Both the position numbers and the translations under genes were made by a program. Positions 19,500 through 31,439 of a stretch of 64,000 nucleotides of DNA are shown piece after piece. The DNA is from Fulvia fulva (lineage: Eukaryota > Ascomycota > Dothideomycetes > Mycosphaerellales > Mycosphaerellaceae), in NCBI RefSeq assembly GCF_020509005.1, contig NC_063023.1:1302001-1366000 (forward strand), read 5' to 3'. Position 1 is the stretch's first letter; the number at the start of each line of letters is the position of its first letter. Below the pieces are notes generated by a model that saw only the letters and a list, made by a program, of their open reading frames with translations, did no database searches and was not told the origin of the DNA.

Positions 19500-22400
19500 C
19501 TCGACTCTAGGAAGAACCTCTTTAATTAGGACTAGCTAATAGCGGCTCCGCTAACGAGCTTATTACCGAGTCTATATACTTTCCTTTTAATATCGGCGGC
19601 TACGTCGAAACCCTTAGCTACTATTTAGTAGAGTTACTAGAGTATAACATCGTGCTCGGCTCTAGTTAGTTCGTAGACTACGAACTAGAGATATAATAGG
19701 AGAAGGGCATTATAGTAATGAATCATTTGAAATGCCGTACCTATAAGGTAAACTAGAGGTCTAATAAGTACCTAATAGTATAGTCTATTAACTATCTAGC
19801 TACGCTAGTACTATTAGGCAATTATCGACCGCCGATAGTAGAAGATGACCCTAACGAAGTCACCGCTCCTACGCTATCGTTACCTAAGTACATACTCTAA
19901 CTATAGTTCTAAACGACGTTCGAGGACGAAGAGGATGACTTCCGTATATATACTCGATAACCGTTACCGGTAGACGGCGTTAAGACGCTAAAGCGACCGT
20001 ACCGATATACGAAACAAAAGTAACGAGTTGTCGAACTAGAACTAGAGATCGATATCGTAAACATCTCCGCGGCCTACGTAGTAAAACTAGCTCGTAAGAA
20101 AGGAGCGGAAGTCTATATAATATAGATTATACTACCTAGTCAGAAGCACTACGCTAACCTATTACGAGCCTACGTAATAGTAGCGACTAGGTAAGACTTC
20201 GATCCTACTAGGCTCTACGCTCTAAACCTTCGGAAGGTATAGTTAGCAAACCCCTTAATAGTATGTATAATAATAGTAAATAGCGACTTCGATAGATTTA
20301 TAAAAGGTAAAGATAAGGACTAAGATACTAAGGTCTACTTACCCTAGGAACTATACGATTTCGAGGACTATTTTAACCGTTAGGATATATCGAAGATCCT
20401 ACCTTACCGCCCTAGTAAAGACTATAAAATACACCTTAAAGACGAAACCAAGTCACCTCCTTTTAAGCGGCTATACGTAATGTCGTCTCGCGAGAATAAG
20501 GTAATCAAGAAGTAGGTCGATAACTAGCTAGAATCTAGAGCGATATAACAAAGTACGAGCCCGGCTTCTATACTAGTACTAATTGTACGTAAACTAGGCG
20601 GCGGTCTACGGGTCTATATCGACTATAGAGCTCTTAACGCCCTTACGGTTAAAAGTAGATACCTAATACCGCTATTCTAAGAAACGCTAAACCGCCTAAA
20701 TAGGAAGAAGTACTTTACTAAACTCGATATTATCTCTATCTTTAACCGTATTTGTATTACGGAGGGCTACGAATAGAAAACTACGTTTAGTACTCGCTAT
20801 AGTCAATTCGAGTATATAGTAATGCCTTTCGGCCTATATAATGCTTTAGGAACATTCTAATTATATATTAACGATATGCTTAGGGAGTATCTCGATGACT
20901 TCTATCTAGTATACCTAGATAATATCCTAATCTTTAGCAACACCTTCGAGGAATATGTATAACACGTACGTAAAGTGCTATAGCGTATAAGTAAAGCCGG
21001 CCTATAATTAGATATCGATAAATACGAGTTCTACTAAATAGAGACGAAGTACCTTAGTATTATTATAGGAGTCGACGGTATCCGTATAGACCTAGAAAAG
21101 GTCGACGTAGTCAAGAACTAGCTTACTCTAACATACCTAAAGGATGTATAAGCATTCCTTAGGTTCGGAAACTTCTATCGAAGGTTTATTTAGAACTTCT
21201 CTCAAATCTATATGCCCCTTACGAATTTAATAAAGACTAGTAAGAATAGTAAGCCAATACTATTCGTTTAGACAACAGAATACGAAGTAGCCTTCTAAGG
21301 ATTAAAGGATACATTCTTAACGGACACGGTACTCGTATACTTCGTACTAGGGTTAGAAACTATAGTCGAAACAGATGCCTTAGATTTCGTTACTACGGTA
21401 GTAATTTTATAGAAACACGGAGACGTCTAGAGACCGGTAGTATATATGTCTAAGAAGATGTTACTATAGGAGTATAACTACGAGATTTACGATAAGGAAC
21501 TATTAGCTATCGTCCTCGCCTTCGAAGAATAGAGACCTAAGCTTACTATTAATTTGGACGATAATATAGACACCGATTTCGAGAATACGAAGGATATAGA
21601 CAATAATTCCGTTATTATCTACTCCGATTATAAGAACCTAGAATACTTCATAAGCACGAAACAACTTAATAGACGGTAGGCACGCTAGGCACAGTTCCTA
21701 GTACAGTTCGTATTTAAAATCACCTATTATCTAGGTATATAGGGCATTAAGCCTAATAGTCTTACTAGACGATCGTAAGATCTACCGTCGGATCTAAGCG
21801 ATCTACGTCTATAGTATTAGAGCTAGGTCATCCTACCGCCCGCTCGCCTCGATATTAAGCTTAATTTAAGCGAGCTACGGGAGGGAGAGGTAGCGTAGTA
21901 GGTAGTATAGCAGGATTTACTTATATAAGTCAAGGCTCTATATAACGAAGAGACCGTTTAGGCTACTATAAAATAGCTATCCTAGAACTAGTAAGTACCC
22001 CTATTACGTAAACATAAGATCGACAATCGTACGTCTAAAGTAGAAGATAGTATAATCTATATAAAGAACGCCTACGGAGGATATAGCTTGTTTGTCCTAG
22101 AAGTTACTAGCGTAGTAGAACTTCGTACTCTAATTACGAGACGTTTCTACGACATACCCGCGGCTAGGTATCCCGGCCGTAAAAAGACATACGAGTTCAT
22201 TAGTAGATACTACCGCTAGCTACGTATAATATAAACGATTAAGAGATTCGTCCGTAATTATGTTATATATAGAACAACGGTTCCGTCAAATCAGTAGTAT
22301 TAGGACCTTCTTATACTATTACCGGCACCCTTCGGAGTATAGGAGGATATCGCTATTGACTTCGTTTTAGATTTGCCCGTAAGTAAGAGCTTAACCGATA

Positions 22401-23750
22401 GATAAACGTATAAGAACGTCCTTATAGTTACGGAAAGGCTTACTAAGGAGAGACACCTAATCCTAGTACTATAGATAGACGCCCTATATATCGTATACAT
22501 CTTTATCCGCTATATCTTTATACGTTATAGTATTCCTAAGAGTATTGTCTCGGATTAGGGCTCCTAGTAGACGTCTACGTTCTAGAGACGAGTTTGCTCC
22601 CTACTCGGTATTTAATAACGACTATCGACGGCCTTTTACCTAGAATCCGATAGATAGTCTAAAAATATAAATAAGGTTATAGAACGTTACCTTAGGGCCT
22701 ATATTAACTACGCCTAGGATAATTAGGTTGATTAGTTACTACTTACCGAGTTTACTACTAACAATTATATATTAGCTACTACTAGAGTATTACCCTTCTA
22801 CGCTAATACCGGTCGTAACCTAGAATTTACGGATACTAGTCTAACTACCCCTATAAAGCTTATACCCTATAAGTAACGACTCGATATAGAATCTGCGAAT
22901 ACGTTTACTAAGCGTATAAACTAGATATACGTATATCTAAGGCAAGAAATTATGTTGGCCTAAGCGTTATAAGTAGATTTTATAAACGTATATCGCTAGC
23001 TACCTCCGAATTATAATATCGGCGACGAAGTTTATATCAATACTACTAACTAGTCAACAATACGCCCGTCTAAGAAGCTCGATATTAAGAACGTAGGGCC
23101 GTACGAGATTACCGTAGTACTCTCGTATTAAAATGCTTACCGCGTTATAATACCTAATTAGTTAGGTAATCTCTATAACACTTTCTACGCCTCGCTCCTA
23201 TAACTAGCTACTAATAACCCCGAACCTAGACAGATCCTAGTACCGCCGCTACTAATCGAGATCACCCGCGACGACGACGATGAAACATCTAAAGAGTACT
23301 TCGTAGAGGATATACTTAATAGGAAATATTTCAAGCTAAAGGGAAGACTACTAAAACACTTACTACCGAAGTAAGACTAGTATAAGTACCTAGTAAAGTA
23401 GAAAGGATACCGCGAGCTAAGCTAGGAGCTACTAGAAGCATTAGTAGGAGTAGCCGCCTCTATTATAGACTTCTACTACAACTTTCCGACGAAGTCTATA
23501 CCCGCCGACTTTAGGCCGCCGTACGACTAGGTACCTAATAAGGACCGAGTTACTAGTATACTACGATCTTATACTAAGTTTAGGTAGTTACCTATAGAGA
23601 ACGCGAGTACGTCTATACCGGTAGTTATACCGTAAACTAATACGCCCGTAACGGCGTCTAAGCTATAAGTAAGGACGTTACGCCGCTCGATAAGACTTAA
23701 TACGAGTACGATAGAGGATGCTTAAGCTAAATAAGGTAGACTAGAGGATA
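19500..23750 (+). pseudogene. Gypsy-D pol pseudogene with C-terminal chromodomain
   Basis: Protease-like region near 19600-19690 (ends EYNIVLGSS). RT at about 20560-21100 with YIDYRALN and a catalytic box that reads YLDNILIFS instead of YLDD (about 20908-20935). RNase H about 21320-21720 with ETDALDFV. Integrase about 22000-23050, where AIDFVLDLP and SDQGSQ mark the first two catalytic Asp. Chromodomain at about 23380-23490 (YLVK, TAG at the Trp, KGYREL). In-frame TAG codons and the lost catalytic Asp make it non-functional. Confidence 0.87.
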
Positions 23751-23825
23751 ACATAGTTTTCGTAGATATACTACTATAGAGACAGAGCCGTTAGAGGACG
23801 AATAGCGATCTAAAGGGGGGGGTAC

Positions 23826-23975
23826 TATTACGGTTTACTACTACCGTAACGTCGCGCGCCTTAGCGCTTCCTTATATATCTCGCGCGCTTCGCGCTTCTC
23901 TTTCGTAGCCTTACTAAACAACGCTTATTTTACGGCAACCCTATACTATCGTCTTATAGATCACTACCCGTAATA
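23826..23975 (+). repeat. Candidate gypsy-D 3' LTR (about 150 bp)
   Basis: Begins tattacgg right after the polypurine tract and ends cccgtaata, a terminal inverted match (TGTTACGG/CCGTAACA before RIP). No second copy is in the window, so the right edge rests on this match and on gypsy-A homology beginning next to it. Confidence 0.6.
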
Positions 23976-25690
23976 CCTCGATAGTATAACCTATAACAAC
24001 ATTATAACCGTAATAGATAGGCTAAAGAAGGAAGTCGAGCTAATTCCGATCGGAGCAATAACTATATAGAGGACGGCAAGACTTTTCCTTAAGTATATAT
24101 TCTCCCGACGCGAATTTCCTAATACTATTACTTTAGACCGCGGTACGTAATAGGTTACTACCTTCTAGAAGAAACTTTATAAGATGCTTTATATAAGTCG
24201 TAAGCTAAGTTCTTTATACTACCTAGAAACTAATAGACGGTCGGAACGTACTAACTAAGTAATAGAATAGTATCTCCGTATATTTACTAACGAGGTATAA
24301 GGTAACTAGGTAGAATAGCTTTATCTAGCTTAGTTCGCGATTAATAACTACCTTTCTAAAACTACTAGTATATCGCTACTCTACGCTACTTTAGGCTATA
24401 ACCCTAAGTTTATAGAGCGCGTAGACCTAAGCGCTAGAAAAGAGGGAGGACTAACTACTCTCTAGCGACTAGATACGCGATCGGCTAAAGCCTTCGTACG
24501 CCGGATTAGCGACCTTTATAAACACCTTTAAGAAAATATACGGATGTTATAAGCTCTCTAAGCTAAAGTAGTAAACCGCTACCGAAGCATCCCGCTAGAC
24601 TATAAAGTAGGCGACTAGGTATACCTAAGTACTAAGAACATCCGTACGACTCGACTATCTAAGAAGCTCGATAGAAGATACGCTAGCCCGTACTAGATTA
24701 TAGAAGTTATACTAGCTAAGCTCTTATATAAACTAAGATTGTCGGACGCTATAGTAGGACTCGATAACTACTTTTATACCTCGTTACTTTAGCGAGCCGA
24801 TCATCCTGACTTCCTACTACTCGAAGGCTAGTATCTAGTACTACTACCGCCGATAACTATCGAGCCCGATACTACCGAAGCCGACATAGTCGCTAATATA
24901 GTCGTAATATCTATATATCTATATAAGGTAGAGAAGATCTTAGATATATATACCCGTAAGCGAGTAGGTAAAGTAAAGAAGGGGCAGAAGCGTAAAGTAG
25001 ACACTTAGTATAAGGTAAAATAGCTTAGATATTAGAATAAGGAGGATAGTAAGACCTAGTAACCGGCTAAGAATATGTTTAAACACGCGGCCGCCGCTAT
25101 TATAGACTTTTACTATAACCGGCCGGAGTTATCTATACCTATAGGCTTCGTAGCTCTATCTAATTAGGTTCTCCTAAGTAATAAGGTGCTCGGGCTTAAT
25201 ACGATTAGGGTTAATAGTAATACCGTTACGAATAAGTTGTCTCGAGCTATACCTCTAATAGAATCTACTTAGTATATATTTACTACGTACCGCTATACTA
25301 GCTAGGTTACGGAAAAGCCTACTGTCTTAACTAAGGACTCCGGTATTACCTACTACCCTTAGCTCTACGATAGTACCGGTAGTTATACCGATACTCGAGT
25401 AAAACTTATAGAGCCTATAATAATACCTAATCTTAGCTATAAGGATTATACGCGAGTACTAGCCGAAGATAGACTTAGGTCTAGGGCAAGCTAGCTAACT
25501 AGGTAGTATATTTCTCGAAGGGAGCCGGTCGCGGATAGGCTAGTTATAGATAGACTAGATATAGATGTGTAACTAGACGATAATAAGGCATTAGAGGATA
25601 ATTAGACTTTTGTACGGTTATAGAGTAGTACGGGTAAGTGGCCGTATAAGATAGATAACGCTTAGAGGACTAAGACGCGTTTTAAGAGGG
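23976..25690 (+). pseudogene. Gypsy-A2 integrase/chromodomain pseudogene
   Basis: Integrase core: VIDRLTKEVELIPIG region at about 24000-24060, LDRGTQQ near 24130, and a conserved ER (RSERTNQVIEQYL) near 24245-24285. Then a basic C-terminal domain and chromodomain at about 25010-25140 with DFYYNRPE. TAG codons replace several Gln/Trp. It would integrate DNA and target it to heterochromatin if intact; here it is dead and N-terminally truncated. Confidence 0.82.
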
Positions 25691-25697
25691 GGGGTAC

Positions 25698-25881
25698 TAT
25701 TACGGGTAGCCCGCGACCCCTTACTATAGCTACGTCGGCCCGGGTGAACCGCGGACCTTTCGTATCGGGTTAGCGCGGGTTAGCTTTACTTTATAACTTC
25801 GCCGCGCCTCGCGCTCCTCTTTCGTAGCTTCGTAGAACGATAACTATCTCATTTGGACCCTATAGTACGCGCGCCCTTATA
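25698..25881 (+). repeat. Gypsy-A2 3' LTR (184 bp)
   Basis: tattacgggtagcc ... cgcgcgcccttata, preceded by the purine tract aagaggggggg (25684-25694) and the bases tac. Aligns without gaps to the other four 184-bp copies. Confidence 0.92.
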
Positions 25882-26329
25882 CTATATTGGCTATTAAATA
25901 GTTATAGTGTCACCGTACCGGCGTATATTTACTTAAACCCGCGGGTATATACCTAGACCTCGCGCCCGCTAACTAATCCGACTAGCGGCTTAGCGCCGGT
26001 ATATAACTCTCGCGCCCTCCGCGCCTCCCTTAGATAGAATATCTATTCGACTTATACCTTACCCGACTACGTACTTATACCTACTTATAACACTTCGAAT
26101 AGATCATTACTAATATATAGAAAGACACGAGAAGCTATATTCGAGGGATTATAGAGAAACCGCGATAGTATACGAGGAAGTACTAAGATTAGGTATCGTA
26201 CTTACTAAGTCGTACCTTAAAGTAGATTATAGCTAATATAGTAATAATAGCGAGACAGACCGGCACCGGCGTACTAGGCGTAAGTATAGAGAATACTAAT
26301 AGATACGTTTATCGCGCGTCCCTTAATAG

Positions 26330-28330
26330 ATTATCCTTCTTTACCCTACTATCCAATCTACCCGATAGCGATAGCGCGAACCCGGCGACGTAGACTTAAG
26401 GACGTAAAGAGGATATCGTAAATAGGCTCCTCGACGAGAATAACTAGTACCGTAAGTAGTATAAGAAGGTGTTCGACTAACTTAAGGCGATTAAGGAAGA
26501 GGAGGTCAAGATAGAGCTAAACTTAGCTAACCTATATAGGGCGGAGTTTATCGAGGATAAGATAGAAGATAAGGGTACTAAGGTACCGAGGAAGAGGAGG
26601 GTCACTATTGCTAACTTCTAGGAAGCCTTCGACTTGTTAAACGGGTTGATTATAGATAAGTTTAAGAAGACGGTTAATAACTATCCCTAGTAGATCTATA
26701 AGATCCTCTATAATATCGAGTCCGATTACCGACGTACGTATAAACTTAATACTACGCTCGATATAGCTAACCGTATTAACCTCTATAAGGCGTAAGATAC
26801 TAAGGACTAGATAGACCGACTCGAGGATATAATCGATACGGAATAGGCGACTAGATAGTCCCTAGAAGAGGAGGTTACGAGACTAAAGGAGGAGCTTACT
26901 AAGCGCGATAACACTATTGTTATCGACCTAGACGAGCTTATAAGGGCTAAAGATATAAAGAAGGTATATCGTACGTAGTATAAGGTAGCGGAGAGTAAGC
27001 TAGTAGAGACCGAGACTAAGCTCGTAGTAGCCGAGAAGCGTATTACTAAGCTTAAGAAGTAAGAGATAGACCGTAGCCGGTCTAAGGAAAAGTAAGACCT
27101 ACTACCTTAGCGAACCGAGTCTAAAGAGTTACTAGAGCGTCGGTAAAATAGAGGCAAACCTAATAAGAAGAAGTCGGACCCGGGTTTATCGGACTTATTA
27201 GACGACGAGGACGACGGTAACAAGGGCCGTAAGAATAGCCGTAAGGATAGTAGTCGTAAGGGTAGGAAGAATCGCCCGAGTACCGACTTAGATAGTAACC
27301 CTATCTCCGTATATACGACTTACGACGCCGATATAACTACTAGTATCAAGTCCTCTAACGAGCTAAAGGCCCCTACTAAGTTCGATCTAAAGAGCGACGA
27401 TATTAAGTTCTAATAGTAGTAGCGTACTACCGAAGCTAAGCTCTAAGCCTCGAAGTACCGTACTATAAAGGACTCCCTTTAGAACGTCTAGAGCTAGTTA
27501 AAGAACGGTATATAGACCTATATCGACTTAAAGATTCCTAGTCTTACTAAGTCTATAGAAGTTACGACTACTTAGTACGCTTCTATAGATAAGATAATAG
27601 AAGATCTAGCCCGGCGCTACGGTACCCGTAATACCTATACTAATGCTATAACTAAGCTCAATAGTCTATAGTAGGGTAATAAGGAGAAGTTTAGTAACTT
27701 CTACCTATCCTTCCGTAAGAACGCTAATATCGTTAACCTTAATAACGGCGTAAAGGAAAAGAAACTCGAGAAGGACTTCCTACTCTATAAGTTAAACTCG
27801 CGCTACGACAACCGTATTATAAACGAGGACATAGTCAACATAACCCTTAAGTAAGTCGTGTCTACGCTATATAACTACGAGGACAAGTTTAAGGCGTTCG
27901 ACCTTAAGTACGATAAGACCGGTAATAGTAAGAAGACTACTAAGGGTAACGACGATAAGAAGGATACGGCTTCGGGTAGTAGCGATAACAATACTAACCC
28001 GAACGCTAAGACTAAGTAGGCTAATCGACCTTAGGCATTTTAGCATATCTAACCTTAAGATACTACTCGCGCCTAGGAATATTTCGATTAGAATTAGTGC
28101 TTAAAATGCGAATAATAAGGTCACCGCCGTATCGATACCAATTAGTACCCCCTTCGAGATATCGCCCGCCGCCTATTTACGCTAGGCTATAACCTAAGTA
28201 ATAACCGCCGTAACGGTAGTAATAGTAGTAACGCTAATAATACCGGCGGCGCGGGAAACGCCTAGTCTACTCCGTAAGCGTAATATATAGTAGACCGTAC
28301 GAGTTAGAGTTACGAGAAAATGAGAAAAAT
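26330..28330 (+). pseudogene. Gypsy-F gag pseudogene
   Basis: A long gag with strongly charged, probably coiled-coil segments (about 26400-27150; repeated Glu/Lys/Leu with RLKEELTKRD-like pattern), a capsid-like domain near 27360-27900, and a zinc knuckle at about 28098-28150 (CLKCE, two TAG, GHRR...) whose last Cys is Tyr. Many TAG codons. One of the longest readable gag regions in the window. Confidence 0.78.
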
Positions 28331-28369
28331 TATAAATATAAATATAGGCCTCCTAAGAGAGGCAAGGTT

Positions 28370-31185
28370 TTGAGCATATCGGTATACTCCCTACTAGCTA
28401 TAAACTACGCTATAGATAAATACAATCCGGTAATAGCTTTTTATCTAGTTATACTATATATAGTAAATAGAAAGATCCCTACTCAAACCCTTTATAATAA
28501 TAGTACTAACTCTACGTACTTTAATATCGACTTTACGTATAAGAACAACCTTAATATAATATAGCTACCTAATCCGTTAGGGCTGATATCAGTAGATAGC
28601 CGACCTACTAGTAACCTTATTACTTATAGAACAACGGTATAGATTCAGATCGGTAACTACGTAGAGACTAGGTCTAGCTACTACGTATTACTAGAATACG
28701 ATATAGTCCTCGGCCGTCCCTAGTACGACGAGTATTAACCTACGTTCTACTATACGTTAGGAACTATAGCCCTATTCTTACTATATTATCGATAGAAATG
28801 TATACTCGGAACTGAACTAGTATACGTATAGTCTATTAACGATAAGAGTATTATACTAAGAGGCGTTCTTTAGACCGAGATACTAGTACTAGAGAGTTCG
28901 CGACCTCAAGCTCTATCTAATTACGTCAACCCCTATATAGAGGATAAAGACGAACCTATAGTAGTATAGGAGACGTATATAACGAAGGCAGTAATAGGAC
29001 ATGCCGTCGACATCTACGATAAACCGGAACCGTCTTATTACGTCCGCTAGCTACTACCCGCCGATAGGGTTGAAATACTTAAGCGCCTAGCGCGTCGATC
29101 GAAGAAAGAACTAAAGGTCGAGACTAAGCCGGAGATCGAGATCAAGCCTATTAATATAGAAGCACTTCGGCGTATAAGCCGGAGGAAGGGCTATAAAGTA
29201 TATATAATATAGATGTTTAACCCGAAAGAAAATCTTAATAAGTAAGTCGCGTAAGACCCGCTATCCGTGTATATACTAAAGGCTTTCGGTATAAGAGCGA
29301 AGCTAGTACTAGGAGGTAGCGCGGCGATATTAGTAGATACTAACACTTAAGAAAATATAGATAGAAAGGAGGAGCCCCGGGGTGACTATACCTAGCGGTA
29401 AATTAACGCCTCTACTATATTAGCTAACAACTATTAACGTTTTATAAACGGTAAGGACAAAGACTAGGATCCTATCCCTTTATTACTAGTAGAGTTTAGG
29501 GAAATAGCTAGGCTGTTTAGCCGTAAGGAAGTAGATAGGGTCCTACTACGACGGCCTAGCGTAGACTATAATATTAAGCTAAAGATTAGTTAGACACCGC
29601 CATTTCGAAGACTATACTCCTTCTCTATACGAGAGAACGAGGTGATTAAGAAGTAGATCGACGACTAACTTGAGAAAGGTTCTATTTAGAGAAGCGTATC
29701 ACTAGTAGTAGTACCTATTCTAATAGTTAAAAAGCCGGGTAGAGGGCTACGAGTATACGTAGACTATAGAGCTCTAAACGCGCTTACGACGAAGAGTCGC
29801 TACCCGATTCCACTATTTTAAGAGATCTTAGATCGTATTACTAGCGCGTAATAGTTCACTAAGCTAGATGTTATCGCTACGTTTAATCGTATCCGTATTA
29901 TAGTAGAAGACGAGTAGAAAACGGCCTTTACTACTAGATATAGGCAGTTTAAGTACGTAGTTATACCTTTTAGACTATATAATATACTAGGAACGTTTTA
30001 GTCATTTATAAACGACACACTAAGGGAGTTTCTAGATGACTTCGTGTTATATTACCTTAATAACGTACTTGTCTTTAGTAAGACAAGAGAAGAGTATGTC
30101 TAATATGTCCTAAAGGTTCTACGAAAGCTAGATACCGCCGGGCTCTAGTTAGATATTAACAAATGCGAGTTCTTTAGATACGAGACTACTTATCTAGGTG
30201 TTATTATCATAAATAAGGGTATTAAGATAGACCTAGCTAAGATTAAATACGTTAAGAATTGACCTATACCCGCGAATGTCACCGAAATCTTATCGTTTAT
30301 AGGGTTTACTAACTTCTACCGTAGGTTTTTTAAGGATTTTAGTAAGATCTACTTGCCTATAACGAAGCTTACGAGGAAGAATGTCCTATAGGACTAGTCT
30401 CTAGTATATTAATAGGCGTTCGAGGTATTGAAGTAAGCATTTATCGATACGCCTACCTTAAAACACTTCTACCTAGGGCGAGAGACTATTCTAGAAATAG
30501 ATGCCTTAGATTACGTGATAGTAGTAGTACTCCTATAACGTAACGAGCGAGGAGTATTACATCCTATCGCTTATATATCTAAGAAGATAGATCCCTAGTA
30601 ATATAACTACAATATCTATAATAAGGAGCTCCTAGCTATTATATAAGCTTTCGAGGAATAGTAACCGGAGCTAACTATTAACAAATAGGGTACCGACGAT
30701 TATAAGAATCTACTAGACCCGGAATCTAAGGGCAAGCCGACGCTTATATACTCTAATTATCAGAACCTCGAATAGTTTATAAGTACGAAGCAATTGAACC
30801 GTAGATAAGCTCGCTAGGCCGAGTTTCTCTCGTAGTTCTTCTTTAAGATCGTCTATAGGCTAGGAGTTTAAGGTACTAAGCTAGATAGCTTAACCCGACG
30901 TTTATAGGACTTACCGAAGCCTAGAGACCTAGATAACCTACGAAACCAATAGTAGTATTAGGTATTACTAGGCCTAGATCGTATCCTAAACCTATCGTCT
31001 ACTAGAGTATTATCGGTATATACTAATGATATTATAACCCCGCTTACGACCGCTATTCGAGGACTCTATACGTAACTAGAGGCTAAGGAAGCCGTTTAAT
31101 AGCTAGAACGAGATGATCTATATACCTTACTAAGGAAGCACCGTATCGATAACCGTTATATAGTCCTAGTCGGAGGCATGATATA
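28370..31185 (+). pseudogene. Gypsy-F pol pseudogene (protease, RT, RNase H, partial integrase)
   Basis: Protease region about 28370-28760, ending YDIVLGRP. RT about 29730-30300 with YVDYRALN near 29755 and a catalytic box YLNNVLVFS (about 30052-30075) in which both Asp of YLDD are Asn. RNase H about 30480-30830 with EIDALDYV. Integrase begins about 30950 and is cut off at 31185. The 64-codon open frame at 28370-28564 is a surviving piece of this gene, not a separate one. Confidence 0.85.
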
Positions 31186-31433
31186 TATTAAGAATATATA
31201 TTGAATAGGTACGGGTAGATAGTAGCGGAGTAGAGTAAGAGATCAATCTTTGACTAACTAATAGTATAAGTATATAGCGATATATTAGGAACTAATGTGT
31301 TAATTATGTTAGATGTCTATCTAAGCTAAAGGGGAGAGAAGGTATCTCCCTATAAGCTGAGTCATTATAGATGCCTTAGGCTACTAGATCACTTCCTAAT
31401 TGTTGACTCCCTTTAAGATGCTACATCTTAACA
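31186..31433 (-). repeat. Copia-C 3' LTR (248 bp)
   Basis: On the minus strand it begins TGTTAAGATGTAGC and ends TATTCTTAATA; the ends are inverted repeats of each other like those of copia-B LTRs. Preceded on the internal side by the purine-rich gataagtaggag. No partner LTR in the window. Confidence 0.75.
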
Positions 31434-31439
31434 CTCCTA

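Larger units (their letters stand above)
18020..23975 (+). mobile_element. Gypsy-D: 5'-truncated RIP-inactivated chromovirus
   Basis: Gag-pol-chromodomain order on the plus strand, ending with a polypurine tract (aaagggggggg, about 23812-23822) and a candidate 3' LTR (23826-23975). No 5' LTR or primer site precedes it: copia-B2 sequence adjoins directly at 18019/18020, so the 5' end was lost or the junction is a rearrangement. It is joined at the 3' end to gypsy-A sequence in mid-integrase, so gypsy-D may have inserted into a gypsy-A copy before the 5' parts of both were lost. Confidence 0.85.
23976..25881 (+). mobile_element. Gypsy-A2: 3' end of a gypsy-A copy
   Basis: Starts in mid-integrase and runs through integrase C-terminus, chromodomain and tail to a 3' LTR at 25698-25881. 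The integrase part corresponds to minus-strand sequence at 42660-43000 (gypsy-C), and the chromodomain part to 440-1039 and 36695-37290. All upstream gypsy-A sequence is missing. Confidence 0.88.
25882..31185 (+). mobile_element. Gypsy-F: 3'-truncated RIP-inactivated gypsy element
   Basis: A probable 5' LTR/leader of about 200 bp (25895-26100, GC-rich with a tataactctcgcgcc segment) is followed by gag, protease, RT, RNase H and the start of integrase, all on the plus strand. The sequence stops at 31185 against the LTR of copia-C, so the rest of integrase and the 3' LTR are absent. No second LTR is in the window, which leaves the left boundary uncertain. Confidence 0.78.
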